From Terriglobales bacterium (GTDB taxonomy: Bacteria; Acidobacteriota; Terriglobia; Terriglobales; Acidobacteriaceae), in contig DATKKJ010000148.1 in assembly GCA_035543055.1 (NCBI GenBank), positions 1-64,000 of the forward strand: 64,000 bases of DNA, read 5' to 3'. Under the pieces are notes generated by a model. It was not told the origin of the DNA. It saw only the letters and a list, made by a program, of their open reading frames with translations, and made no database searches. Every line of letters starts with the position of its first letter. Position 1 is the first letter of the stretch. Shown one piece after another: positions 1 through 8,678 of the stretch. Both the position numbers and the translations under genes were made by a program.

Positions 1-1
1 C

Positions 2-2017
2 CCCTTGCGACCTCTGCCGCCCCGACCGGCGCCGCCAGCGCCGGAGAGCAAGGCGCCGGTCACAGACGCCGCGGCGCAGACGGGGTTCGGACCGCTCGCC
101 CCGACCTTCGCGGACGCCAACTTCGAGGGCATGGGGGCGGGGCTGGGCAGCTTCTTTGGGACGAGCGTGCCCCCCGATACCGACGGAGCGGTCGGCCGGA
201 CGCAGTATGTCCAACTGGTCAACACTTCGTTCACGGTGTTCGACAAGACCAGTCACGCCATCGTGGCGGGACCGACGGACACCAAGAACCTGTGGTCCAC
301 ATTGCCGGGACCCAACCCCTGCATTACCAGCAACGATGGCGACGGGATCGTTCTCTACGACCACCTGGCGGACCGGTGGATCATCACCCAATTCGCGAAC
401 TTCAGCGCAGGCAGCGGGCCTTACTACGAGTGCGTGGCCATCTCAAAGTCCGCCGATGCGACCGGGCAGTACTTCCTATACTTTTTCACCTTCATTGACT
501 TCACGCAGACCATCAAACCGTTCCCCGACTATCCGAAAGTCGGGGTTTGGCCGGACGCGTACTACTTCACTTACAACGCCTTTGCCTCGAGTAGCAGTAA
601 CACCTTTGTCGCTGGGTTCCTCTGTGCTCTGGACCGAAGCAACATGCTGGATGGGGCAGGAACCCTGCGCGGGGTGCCCGGGCCGTCCGGAGGCGGCCTT
701 CCGGCAGGCGAGAACCAGGTCTGCTTCACCATCAACGATTTTGCCTTGCTGCCATCAGACCTGGATGGGGCGACCCTTCCTCCGGCCGGTTCGCCCAATT
801 ACTTCCTGGAATGGTTCGACACGTCGCATCTCGGGTTGTGGAAGTTCCACGTGGACTTCAACACACTCACCAATTCGACGTTGAATGGCGTCAATTGGGT
901 CAGCCCGGTCGGACCCGATCCGAATACTGCAGCGCTGAACCCGCCAAACTCCCCAATCCAGATCCCGGTGACGGCGTTCACGCAGACAACGTGCCCACCG
1001 CTGAGCTCGGAGATGTGCGTGCCACAGCTGGGCACGACCCAGAAGTTGGACACGCTCTCCCACACCGTGATGCACCGGCTGGCATACCGGAACTTCGGGA
1101 GTCACGAATCGCTGGTCACCAACCACACGGTGACGGTGAGCGGACACTCGGCGATCCGCTGGTACGAGCTCCGCGACCTGCAAAGCACGCCGCCGACCGT
1201 GTTCCAGAGCGGCACATGGAGCGGGTCGCCCCCGGACAGCAACTGGCGATGGATGGGCAGCGCGGCCATGGACAAGTTCGGCAACCTGGCGATCGGGTAC
1301 AGCGTGTCCAGCGGGTCGATGAACCCGGCCATTCGCTACGCCGCGCGCTCTGCGGGCGATCTCGCCGGAACACTGGCCGATGAAGTCACCCTGGTGTCCG
1401 GCAATGCGTCGGAGCCGACGGGGTTTGGCAGGTGGGGCGACTACAGCGCCCTGACTGTCGATCCTCAAGACGATTGCACGTTCTGGTACACGAATGAGTA
1501 TTACGCCACGCCGCCGGCACCGACCGAATTCGATTGGAGGACGCGCATCGGCAGCTTCAAGCTGGCGCAGTGCCAGAGCACGCCGTCGAACATCTCCGTC
1601 ACGCCCGATTCGGGCAGCGGCAGCGGCGGGACGTTCAGCTTCCTGTACGCGGATACCGGAGGCTTCGCGCTGATTACGGCGGCAGAGGGACTGTTCAATT
1701 CGGGCAACAGCCTTACGAGTTCCTGCGCCTTCCACTACGACCGAGGAGCCAACACCTTCAGGATCTACGACAATACCGGAACGCTTGGCGGGACGACAGC
1801 GACACCTGGGGTCGGCCCATCCCTTTCGAACAACCAATGCACGCTTAGTATTGCGAGCGCCACTGTGGGTTCTGCGGGCAACAGTCTGGTACTGAATGTG
1901 CCCGTGACATTCACCACCCCGGCTTTCAACGGCAACAAGAACATCTACATGAACGTCAGCGACACCAACGGCACCACCACCGGGTTCCAGCAGTTCGGCT
2001 CCTGGACGGTGCAGTAG
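2..2017 (+). CDS. Secreted protein of unknown function, 5' end outside the window
   Basis: The reading frame is open to the left edge and ends at a TAG at 2015-2017. About 670 residues are visible and no signal peptide is seen, so the true start probably lies upstream. The first visible part is rich in Pro and Ala, like a linker. The middle is rich in Gly, Ser, Asp and aromatic residues, with paired cysteines and motifs such as PPDTDGAVG and DRWIITQFA, typical of an extracellular beta-rich fold. The last 130 residues resemble an Ig-like beta-sandwich and end in SWTVQ. I do not recognise a catalytic motif. It converges on the aminotransferase gene, whose stop lies 8 bases away. A surface or secreted role is inference from composition only. 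Confidence 0.7.
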   Translation, partial: PLRPLPPRPAPPAPESKAPVTDAAAQTGFGPLAPTFADANFEGMGAGLGSFFGTSVPPDTDGAVGRTQYVQLVNTSFTVFDKTSHAIVAGPTDTKNLWSTLPGPNPCITSNDGDGIVLYDHLADRWIITQFANFSAGSGPYYECVAISKSADATGQYFLYFFTFIDFTQTIKPFPDYPKVGVWPDAYYFTYNAFASSSSNTFVAGFLCALDRSNMLDGAGTLRGVPGPSGGGLPAGENQVCFTINDFALLPSDLDGATLPPAGSPNYFLEWFDTSHLGLWKFHVDFNTLTNSTLNGVNWVSPVGPDPNTAALNPPNSPIQIPVTAFTQTTCPPLSSEMCVPQLGTTQKLDTLSHTVMHRLAYRNFGSHESLVTNHTVTVSGHSAIRWYELRDLQSTPPTVFQSGTWSGSPPDSNWRWMGSAAMDKFGNLAIGYSVSSGSMNPAIRYAARSAGDLAGTLADEVTLVSGNASEPTGFGRWGDYSALTVDPQDDCTFWYTNEYYATPPAPTEFDWRTRIGSFKLAQCQSTPSNISVTPDSGSGSGGTFSFLYADTGGFALITAAEGLFNSGNSLTSSCAFHYDRGANTFRIYDNTGTLGGTTATPGVGPSLSNNQCTLSIASATVGSAGNSLVLNVPVTFTTPAFNGNKNIYMNVSDTNGTTTGFQQFGSWTVQ

Positions 2018-2025
2018 GAGAGGCT

Positions 2026-3261
2026 TCAGGGGCTGGCGGCGACGGCCATGACCTTTTCGACAGCGCGGGCGGTGTCAGCCATGTCGCGCTCGCTCAAGGT
2101 GGGGTGGACGAGGAACATGAGGCTGGTCTCGCCCAGTTCGCGGGCCACCGGGAGGCGCTCGGCCGGCCGCATCTCGGCCGGAAACGCTTTCTCCAGATAG
2201 ATCTCGCTGCAACTGCCGCTCTGGCAGAAGATGCCCTCGGCGTTGACGGCATCCATGATGCGGTCGCGGTCCCAGCCCGCCGCCAAGCGATCCGGCTCAA
2301 CATACGCATAGAACCTGTAGAAGGCATGCGCGACGTCCACGCCCGGCGCAGGCACGCGCAGCGCCGGAATACTCCTGAAGGCATCGAAGAGGACCTGCGC
2401 ATTGCGACGGCGGAGGCGGAGGAACTCCGGCACCTTGGGCAGCACGGCGCGTCCCAGGGCCGATTGCATCTCGGTCATGCGCCAATTGGTGCCGAAGGAT
2501 TCGTGCAGCCAGCGGAAGCCGGGCGGATGCTGGCGGTTGTAGCAGGCATCGAAACTCTTGCCGTGGTCCTTGAGGGACCAGACCTTGTCGGCGGCCACGG
2601 GGTCGTTGCAGGTGACCATGCCGCCTTCGCCGCCGGTGGTCATGATCTTGTCCTGGCAGAAGGAGAAGGCGGCGATGTCGCCCAGCGAGCCGGTGGGACG
2701 GCCTTTGTAAGACGCGCCGAGCGACTGGGCGCAGTCCTCGATCACCTTGAGGCCGCGCTCGCGGGCCAGCGCCAGGATGGGATCCATGTCGCAGGGCCGG
2801 CCGCCGAGGTGGACAGCGATAAGGGCCCTGGTCCGCGGAGTGAGAGCGGCCCGGGCGGTGGCCGCGGTCAGAGTACCGGAATCGCGGTCCACGTCGGCCA
2901 TGACCGGAGTGGCGCCGCGCATGACGGCGCAGGAAGCCGAGGCAATGAAGGTGCGGCTGGGGACGACCACCTGGTCACCGGGGCCGATGCCCAGCGCGTA
3001 CAGCGCGGCTTCAAGGGCGACGGACCCGTTAGCCAAGGCGACGGCGTGCCGGCATCCGACGAACTCGGCGAACTCGCGCTCGAAGGCGCGGCCCTGCTCG
3101 CCGGTCCAGTAGTTGACCTTGCCGGAGCGCAGGACCGCGGCCGCGGCTTCGACGTCCTCGGGGGCAAAATGCGGCCAGGGCGGCAGCGGAGCGGTGCGCA
3201 CGGGCGCGCCGCCGGCGATGGCGAGGGAAGAGGCCGACTGGGGTTTAACGGAGTGGGGCAC
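2026..3261 (-). CDS. DegT/DnrJ/EryC1/StrS-family sugar aminotransferase
   Basis: PLP-dependent aminotransferase of about 411 residues that would convert a keto-sugar nucleotide to an amino sugar in the cytoplasm. Family features seen are the substrate-loop phrase GDQVVVPSRTFIASA, the PLP ring-contacting Asp176 in VIEDCAQS, and Lys205 in CQDKIMTTGGEGG, the expected Schiff-base lysine. The start is a GTG at 3261. It is the last gene of the long minus-strand polysaccharide region and converges on the gene at the left edge. With the formyltransferase at 16154-16999 it could supply a 4-amino sugar for N-formylation. A PseC-like role with the PseB-like dehydratase at 31795 is the alternative. The exact substrate cannot be read from the sequence. 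Confidence 0.93.
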   Translation of the reverse strand: MPHSVKPQSASSLAIAGGAPVRTAPLPPWPHFAPEDVEAAAAVLRSGKVNYWTGEQGRAFEREFAEFVGCRHAVALANGSVALEAALYALGIGPGDQVVVPSRTFIASASCAVMRGATPVMADVDRDSGTLTAATARAALTPRTRALIAVHLGGRPCDMDPILALARERGLKVIEDCAQSLGASYKGRPTGSLGDIAAFSFCQDKIMTTGGEGGMVTCNDPVAADKVWSLKDHGKSFDACYNRQHPPGFRWLHESFGTNWRMTEMQSALGRAVLPKVPEFLRLRRRNAQVLFDAFRSIPALRVPAPGVDVAHAFYRFYAYVEPDRLAAGWDRDRIMDAVNAEGIFCQSGSCSEIYLEKAFPAEMRPAERLPVARELGETSLMFLVHPTLSERDMADTARAVEKVMAVAASP

Positions 3262-3305
3262 CTGCGGACAATCCTATAACCGAACGGCGGGAGAGCGCCA
3301 CGAGC

Positions 3306-3509
3306 TCAGTACTTCGACACCTTACCGCAGACATAGCTGGCAATCGCGGCAACAAAAAAGAGGAAACTGAGCTGGATGAAGTTGCGCGGCAAGACGCTCA
3401 TCGCGACCATGCTGTCCTTCACCGAGGTCAAGAGCAGGATCCGGGCGATGACCGCGATCGCGAAGAAGACCCAACCCAACCAGTAAGTGGCCCGGACCAT
3501 TCCTTCCAT
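3306..3509 (-). CDS. Small two-helix membrane protein, unknown function
   Basis: A 67-residue protein with two hydrophobic stretches, about residues 9-28 and 45-62, joined by a short basic loop and ending in KVSKY. The start is well supported: GGAGGAAGCA sits directly before the ATG, an excellent ribosome binding site. It lies between the FemAB-like gene and the DegT aminotransferase on the same strand, with about 100 bases upstream and 44 downstream. No family is recognised. Its place in the cluster allows a membrane accessory role in polysaccharide synthesis, but this is a guess. Confidence 0.75.
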   Translation of the reverse strand: MEGMVRATYWLGWVFFAIAVIARILLLTSVKDSMVAMSVLPRNFIQLSFLFFVAAIASYVCGKVSKY

Positions 3510-3614
3510 TGCTTCCTCCGTAAGGCTTTCTGTTACGGATCCGGCTGAGTAACGGTACTCCGGCCTGCGGCGGTTTTCAATGCGCGAATCAGGTCAGTTA
3601 CGGGTACCGGCAGA

Positions 3615-4703
3615 TCAGGCGCGATACGCGGGAAAATAATCCTGGCGCGGAGGCGCACCGCCCTGGGCAAGACGGGCGGCCACCAGACCCTGGTAGCGGA
3701 CAGGATCACAGATCAGGCCGGCGAAGCAGTATTGATGGACCGCCCCGCCGAAGCCTTTCTTGAAGTCGAAGAGGCTGTCGTCGCCGCGGACGCCGCCGCC
3801 CAGATGCAGACGGAGACAACCGCGGGCGCGCGCCCAGTCGATGGCTTCGCGGATCAACAAAGTCGTCGCCTTCGACTTCCGCCCGACATCGTTGGTCGCG
3901 CTGAGGTGATAGTGGGCGTAACGGCGGTCGGCGAAAAAGATGGAGCCGGCGACGGCCTGGTCGCCGCTCCAGGCCAGGGCGACCGCCATCCGGTCCCCGA
4001 CACCATCGGCAAGCGCCTGGTAGTAAGCGGGCGAGAAGTGATAGAAGGTGGCGGCACCGAGACGATCCATGGTGGCCTCGTAGAGACCGCGGAAAAGGGA
4101 AAGCGCCTCGGGCAGAGATGGAGCCGGAGGAGAAGGCGCGACCGCAGCGCTCCAGGTGGTGCGCAGCGCGCGACGGGCCACGGCCAGATTCCAGCGGCGG
4201 TCCTTGCGAAGCGATTCTTCCGACCACTCGGCCAGCACCACGGCCGTCGTCGGGCCGAACGGGTGCAGGATCAACTCGGGACCCACCACCGTTTCGAACT
4301 CCTCATCTTGGGCAAGCAAGGGATGAAGCCGCAGCAGGATGCTGACGACATCATTCGACTTGCACCAATCGGCCAGGGTTGTGAGCCCGGCACGCAACTG
4401 GTCGGGTGTGGCGTGGGCGGAGCGCAACGGGAGGATGCCGCCGTAGCCGTAGGGCGTGATCGCATCCTGACCGGCGGTCCCTGGCGCGAAGGGCAGTTTG
4501 GAGAGAGGGCGCAGCAATAAGGGGAACAGGAAGGCGGTATCGCCCGCCTCGACGTGCAGGGCGACCGCCTTCCCTTCCCCCTCGACTTGGTAGGCGCGGG
4601 TGTAGCCGGGACGGTAGTAGAGGTCAGGCGCCGGAGAGGCGTCTACCAGATCGTTCCACCGCTGAGATTGGACAGGATCCTCTGCGGTGAGCAGGACGGG
4701 CAT
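3615..4703 (-). CDS. FemAB-like / BioF2-type GNAT acyltransferase
   Basis: A 362-residue protein of the FemAB-like, double-GNAT superfamily, which transfers aminoacyl or acyl groups. The C-terminal half carries the typical segments: YYQALADGVGDRMAVAL, an AGSIFF strand, YHLSATND, the helix LIREAIDWARARGC and the LHLGGG turn followed by FKKGFGG. Proteins of this type occur in PEP-CTERM/XrtA-associated exopolysaccharide loci. The deacetylase at 6511-7452 and the asparagine synthase at 17969-19807 are of kinds found in the same loci. The start is 7 bases beyond the stop of the GNAT gene, so the two are co-transcribed. The acyl donor and acceptor are unknown. Modification of an amino sugar or lipid-linked sugar is inferred. 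Confidence 0.85.
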   Translation of the reverse strand: MPVLLTAEDPVQSQRWNDLVDASPAPDLYYRPGYTRAYQVEGEGKAVALHVEAGDTAFLFPLLLRPLSKLPFAPGTAGQDAITPYGYGGILPLRSAHATPDQLRAGLTTLADWCKSNDVVSILLRLHPLLAQDEEFETVVGPELILHPFGPTTAVVLAEWSEESLRKDRRWNLAVARRALRTTWSAAVAPSPPAPSLPEALSLFRGLYEATMDRLGAATFYHFSPAYYQALADGVGDRMAVALAWSGDQAVAGSIFFADRRYAHYHLSATNDVGRKSKATTLLIREAIDWARARGCLRLHLGGGVRGDDSLFDFKKGFGGAVHQYCFAGLICDPVRYQGLVAARLAQGGAPPRQDYFPAYRA

Positions 4704-4709
4704 CCGGAG

Positions 4710-5255
4710 TCACCCGCGGCGGCGCTTGTGCGCTCGCCATTCCCGGTCAAGGAGGGACATCAGCACCAGGCCGTGATAGCGGCCGCTGCGAAACTGCTCG
4801 TCGCGCAGTGCCCCTTCCTGTCGAAATCCCAGCGAGCGGTAGAGTTCGATGGCACGTTTGTTGAAGGCAAGCACGGAGAGGGAGACCTTGTGCAGGTTGA
4901 GCTGCTCGAAACCCCAGTCCACGACAGCCTGGGTGACCTTCCGGCCGAGACCCTTGCCCCAAGAACCTCTGTCGCCGATGACGATGGCGAACTCCGCTTT
5001 GCGCACGCGGTTGTCGATCTTGTAGAGGCCGACGTGGCCGATCGACTTGTCGCTGCACGCGTCGGCGATGGTCCAAAGCACTTCGTCGGCACGATTGCGG
5101 TGGGCGGTCACCCATTCTTCCAGATTCTTCCGGGAGTATCCCGCGGAGAACCCGCCGAGGTACTGAATGACCTCCCAGTCGTTGCGGAACGAGTAGAGGC
5201 TGGCCACATCGCGGGGCTCGAGGGGTCGGAGAACGACGTCGCCGAGACGGATCAT
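4710..5255 (-). CDS. GNAT N-acetyltransferase (RimJ/RimL or PseH-like)
   Basis: A 181-residue single-domain GNAT protein. It opens with LGDVVLRPLEPRDVASLY, the usual beta1-alpha1 of RimJ-like enzymes. It contains the acetyl-CoA loop region GDRGSWGKGLGRKV (the Q/RxxGxG/A motif) and the strand pair LHKVSLSVLAFNKRAIELYRSLGF typical of the family. In a sugar cluster such enzymes often N-acetylate UDP-amino sugars, as PseH does for UDP-4-amino-6-deoxy-AltNAc. Because a PseB-like dehydratase and a NeuB-family synthase lie in the same window, a PseH-like role is plausible but unproved. Its ATG overlaps the stop of the sugar transferase gene by four bases (ATGA), indicating translational coupling. 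Confidence 0.88.
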   Translation of the reverse strand: MIRLGDVVLRPLEPRDVASLYSFRNDWEVIQYLGGFSAGYSRKNLEEWVTAHRNRADEVLWTIADACSDKSIGHVGLYKIDNRVRKAEFAIVIGDRGSWGKGLGRKVTQAVVDWGFEQLNLHKVSLSVLAFNKRAIELYRSLGFRQEGALRDEQFRSGRYHGLVLMSLLDREWRAHKRRRG

Positions 5256-5890
5256 TTCGCGCCCTCGCGAGTCTTGCGGGTCCGCGGGTGCAGGCCGAGA
5301 TCGTCCACCTCGACCACGTCCTGGCCGGAGTGGATGCCGCCACCGCCGAACACCCGAAGGAAGGTCATCAAGAGGATTCTCATGTCGAGTGCGAAGCTGC
5401 GATGGTCAACGTACCACACGTCGAGTTCGAGACGCTTGCTGAACGGGATGTCCTGGCGGCCGTGCACCTGGGCCCAGCCGGTGATGCCGGGGCGGACCTC
5501 ATGGCGGCGGCGTTGCTCGGGGGTGTAGCGCTGCAGGTACTCGGTGAGGAGCGGACGCGGTCCGACCAAGCTCATGTCGCCGCGAACCACATTCCAGAGC
5601 TGTGGGAGTTCGTCGAGACTGAGGCGGCGCAGCCGGCGCCCGAGGGGCGTAAGACGCTCGCCGTCGGGCTGCAGGAGCTCTTCTTCGCTGCGGGCCTGGC
5701 GCATGGTGCGGAATTTCAGGACGGTGAAGGGGCACTCGTGCCAGCCCGGCCGTACCTGGCGGAACAGCACCGGCCTCCCCATACGAAGCCGTACAAGAAC
5801 GGCGACGATGGCGATGAGCGGCGACAGCAGAACCAGGGCCAGAGTTGCGATCAGCAGGTCGAAGAGCCGCTTCATACTCCGGCTAACCAT
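5252..5890 (-). CDS. Initiating sugar transferase (bacterial sugar transferase, PglC/WcaJ-type catalytic domain)
   Basis: About 212 residues. It transfers a sugar-1-phosphate from UDP-sugar to undecaprenyl phosphate at the inner membrane, the first committed step of a repeat unit. Family motifs seen are MKRLFDLLIA at the start, one hydrophobic segment (about residues 12-32), VLFRQVRPG, VLKFRTMR, LRRLSLDELPQLWNV, GDMSLVGPRP and GITGWAQVHGR. It is the short form without the CoA-binding or multi-helix N-terminus of WcaJ. Two starts are possible, ATG at 5890 or ATG at 5875 (MKRLF). I give the longer one. The open frame extends further upstream but that part runs antisense-like through the methyltransferase gene and is not credible. 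Residues after about 185 are a short variable tail. Confidence 0.93.
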   Translation of the reverse strand: MVSRSMKRLFDLLIATLALVLLSPLIAIVAVLVRLRMGRPVLFRQVRPGWHECPFTVLKFRTMRQARSEEELLQPDGERLTPLGRRLRRLSLDELPQLWNVVRGDMSLVGPRPLLTEYLQRYTPEQRRRHEVRPGITGWAQVHGRQDIPFSKRLELDVWYVDHRSFALDMRILLMTFLRVFGGGGIHSGQDVVEVDDLGLHPRTRKTREGAK

Positions 5891-5915
5891 AACCCACGTC
5901 CGACGGAAATGACAG

Positions 5916-6572
5916 TCACCGGGCGGGTCCGGTCTGAGCCACGAGGACAAAGCCGGAGCCATAGGCGCCGCAAGGATGAAGCCGGTAGTCGGTGAACCCG
6001 ACGGCGCGGGCGATCGTGTCCAGTTCCTTGCGGCGATAGAAATAGACCGGGCAGTCGCGCAGGGCGTAGCGGATCTTGCGCAGCGGCATGCGCACCAAGG
6101 ACAAGCCGGGAAAGCTGGCGACCACCACGTGCCGGGCCGCCTGGGACATCTTGCCGAGGAACCCGGCGGGGTCGCTGACGTAATCAAACACTCCGAGGGC
6201 GACCACGGCGTCGTACTGCCGGGAAGCATCGCTTTCCAGGAAATCGCCACGCACGAATTCGCAGCGCTCGCCGCCCTGGTGGGAGGAGGCAAAGGAGCGG
6301 GCGAGTTCGAGCATGCGCTCGGAGAAATCGATGCCCACGACCTTTCCCGCCCCGGCCTGGGCGAATAGCACACTGTTGCGGCCGGAACCGCAGCCCACGT
6401 CGAGCACGGTGAAACCGGCGGGGAGGCCGGCCAGCGCGTCCACGGCCAGTTGGGCGCGGAGGAAAATGGGCCGGCGGAAGATGCGATTCAGCAGGTAGCG
6501 GAACTTGTTCTCATCCGCATACAGCGCGTCGAACTTGTCCGCTTTCTGCTGGAAGTAGCGTTCGACTCTCAC
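5916..6572 (-). CDS. Class I SAM-dependent methyltransferase
   Basis: A 218-residue methyltransferase. The SAM-binding motif I is LDVGCGSGRNSVLFA at about residues 55-69, followed by VVGIDFSERML (motif post-I) and DAVVALGVFDYV (acidic motif II region). The start is a GTG and lies inside the 3' end of the deacetylase gene, giving a 62-base overlap. The N-terminal phrase RYFQQKADKFDALY resembles starts of related methyltransferases, which supports this start. Its neighbours are the sugar transferase (26 bases downstream) and the deacetylase. Methylation of a sugar or a lipid-linked intermediate is inferred; the acceptor is unknown. Confidence 0.88.
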   Translation of the reverse strand: MRVERYFQQKADKFDALYADENKFRYLLNRIFRRPIFLRAQLAVDALAGLPAGFTVLDVGCGSGRNSVLFAQAGAGKVVGIDFSERMLELARSFASSHQGGERCEFVRGDFLESDASRQYDAVVALGVFDYVSDPAGFLGKMSQAARHVVVASFPGLSLVRMPLRKIRYALRDCPVYFYRRKELDTIARAVGFTDYRLHPCGAYGSGFVLVAQTGPAR

Positions 6573-7452
6573 TCAGATCAGCCTCTCTCAGGTACTCCGC
6601 GAACGTGGTAAAGCGGAAATCCTGCAACAGCCGCTCCAGCTTGCCCCGCATGGAAGAACGCCCGAGGTTCTGCTGGAAATTCACGATCCGCGCGCGCAGC
6701 GCCGCCGATGGGCCGGCGGGGTGGAACACTCGCAACAGGTCGAGCCGCTCGTCGTCGAACTCATACGGATGGAAATAGGTGACGAGGGGCGCACCCGATG
6801 CGTTGAGCTTCCTGACCGCACGGCGCAGGAGCGGATACGGCAGGAGGCGCACGTAGCCGCCGCCGGCGACGGGAAGGTTAGTCCCGGCCAGGCGCACCGT
6901 CGCCAGCGGGACCTCCGTGATGGTCAGGCCGTTGGGCAGGCGGTAGCGCAAGATGCGGCGGTCGAAGTCGGCGATGCCGTAGCGGCGGTGGCGCACGGGA
7001 AAGATGCTGGAATCGTATTCGAACCCGTTTTCCGCCAAGACTTCGAGCGCCCACAGGGAGGCGCGGTTGATGGAGAAATAGGCGGCGCGGTAGCCGCGGA
7101 CCGGCGCGCCCAGCGCGTCTTCCACGACCTGCTTCGCGCGCCGGGTATCCTCCTGGAACTGCTCCCGGGTCAGGCGGAAGATCTGCAGGTGCTCGTATCC
7201 GTGAGAACCGATCTCGTGGCCGGCGGTCGCAATGCGTCGGACCAGCTCCGGGTGACTTTCGATCAGGAGGCCGAGCGCGAAGAAGGTGGCGCGGGCGCCG
7301 TGGCGCTGCAACACATCGAGGAGATAATCCACCTCGCGGAAGATGGAATCGCGCGGGGGGATCGACTGGCCGGAGAGATAGCGATGCGAGAGCTGATACC
7401 ACTCCTCCAGATCGATCGACAGGATGTTCGGCGTGCGGGTGGGTTCCGGCAT
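6511..7452 (-). CDS. Polysaccharide deacetylase, XrtA/PEP-CTERM-locus type (NodB fold with DUF3473-like C-terminus)
   Basis: A 313-residue metal-dependent carbohydrate deacetylase. It starts with LSIDLEEWYQL, where the Asp pair carries the catalytic base and metal ligand. The HxxxH metal motif is in GHEIGSHGYEH at about residues 79-89, and ARATFFALG is the usual NodB strand. The C-terminal part, with SSIFPVRHRRYGI, VAGGGYVRLLPYPLLRR and YFHPYEFD, is the hallmark of the deacetylases found next to exosortase systems. It should remove N-acetyl groups from the exopolysaccharide or its precursor. The stop of the glycosyltransferase at 7452 overlaps its start, and the following methyltransferase start is embedded in its 3' end. 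Confidence 0.93.
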   Translation of the reverse strand: MPEPTRTPNILSIDLEEWYQLSHRYLSGQSIPPRDSIFREVDYLLDVLQRHGARATFFALGLLIESHPELVRRIATAGHEIGSHGYEHLQIFRLTREQFQEDTRRAKQVVEDALGAPVRGYRAAYFSINRASLWALEVLAENGFEYDSSIFPVRHRRYGIADFDRRILRYRLPNGLTITEVPLATVRLAGTNLPVAGGGYVRLLPYPLLRRAVRKLNASGAPLVTYFHPYEFDDERLDLLRVFHPAGPSAALRARIVNFQQNLGRSSMRGKLERLLQDFRFTTFAEYLREADLSESRTLLPAESGQVRRAVCG

Positions 7453-8678
7453 CAGCGGACCACCTCGCGGGCGGCGCCGGAGACGGGGCTCGCTGTTTCA
7501 GGCACCGGCAAACCGCGGGTAGAGAGTAGGTCGCGGTAAGCATGCAGGAGCCAGTTCCACACCTGCTGCCGCTGAAAATACCGCAGGACACGCTCGCGTC
7601 CGGCTGTGCCCATCCGTGTTGCCGTCACCGGGTCGAGCAGCAGGCGCTCGATGGCGCCACAGAGCGCCTCCACGTCGCGCGGCGGGACCAGGATCCCGGT
7701 GACGCCGTCGACGATGGAATCGACCGCGCCGGTGGCGGTGGTGGTCACCACCGGCTTCCCCGCTGCCTGGGCTTCCAGCACGGTGGTGGGAAAGCCTTCC
7801 CGGTAGGTGGGAAGAACGAAAACATCCATGATCCCGTAATAGGTCTCAGGATCGTCCACAAAGCCGGTGCAGACGATGTCCTGGCGTTCGCGCAGGATGC
7901 GAAGCTCAGACTCCTCTAAAGGATCGACCGGGTCAGGATCGCCAAGCACCAGCAGCCGAAGGTCCGGCACCCTGGCCTTCAATCTCTCGAACGCCAGCAA
8001 GAGTTCGTGGATCCCCTTGTCGCGGGCAAGGCGGCCGACAAAACCGAGCACCGGCGCATTGGCGGGAATGTCCAGCGAGCGGCGGGCGGCTGCCGATCGG
8101 GCGGCCAGGCCCGCAGTGGGCTCGTAGCGATCGGCATCGATGCCATTGCAACTGCCGTGGGCGATCACCGTACTCTGCTGGGAACGGGTGAGGCCGGCCG
8201 CGAGGGCACTGTGGCGCACGCTGTCGCTCACGCAATACACCCGGTGGCAGCAGCGGCAGGCGATCCAGTCGCTGGCAAAGAGCAGCGCCCGGCGCATGCC
8301 AGTGAAGGTCTCGTAACGCAGGCCGTGCAGGACGTATACGCGGCAGGGAACGCGCGCCAGCACGCCCGCGAGGGCCGCGATCAAGCCCGCCTTGGGAGTC
8401 CCGGCGTTCACAATCAGGGGCCGGTTGCGGCGCAGCCACCAGAACAGGCGCCCCAGCGATAGCAGATCGCCCAAAGGCGAAATGCCACGTTCCCAGGGCA
8501 GCTCCAGGACGCGGACATCCTCGCTCTCAGCCAGATCGGCGAGGGGCCGGCCGCTGCCGGCCGCCACTGTGACCTCGAATCCGTGGCGACGAAGGAACGC
8601 CGGCTGACCGGCGAGCATCAGCAGGCTGAGTGGCGAGGTCACGGCAATCAGGAGCCGTAAGGGACGGGTTTCGGCCAT
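7452..8678 (-). CDS. Glycosyltransferase family 4 (GT-B fold)
   Basis: A 408-residue retaining-type GT4 enzyme. The N-terminal Rossmann half starts with LRLLIAVTSPLSLLML and carries IVNAGTPKAGLI. The C-terminal half starts with PVLGFVGRLARDKGIHELL and contains the nucleotide-sugar motif EGFPTTVLEAQAAGKPVV, with its two glutamates in the EX7E arrangement. The ATG at 8678 shares one base with the stop of the upstream membrane protein gene (TGATG). The reading frame continues upstream to 10175, but that extension is the shadow of the membrane protein and is left out. It should add one sugar to the lipid-linked repeat unit at the cytoplasmic face. Donor and acceptor are unknown. Confidence 0.94.
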   Translation of the reverse strand: MAETRPLRLLIAVTSPLSLLMLAGQPAFLRRHGFEVTVAAGSGRPLADLAESEDVRVLELPWERGISPLGDLLSLGRLFWWLRRNRPLIVNAGTPKAGLIAALAGVLARVPCRVYVLHGLRYETFTGMRRALLFASDWIACRCCHRVYCVSDSVRHSALAAGLTRSQQSTVIAHGSCNGIDADRYEPTAGLAARSAAARRSLDIPANAPVLGFVGRLARDKGIHELLLAFERLKARVPDLRLLVLGDPDPVDPLEESELRILRERQDIVCTGFVDDPETYYGIMDVFVLPTYREGFPTTVLEAQAAGKPVVTTTATGAVDSIVDGVTGILVPPRDVEALCGAIERLLLDPVTATRMGTAGRERVLRYFQRQQVWNWLLHAYRDLLSTRGLPVPETASPVSGAAREVVR

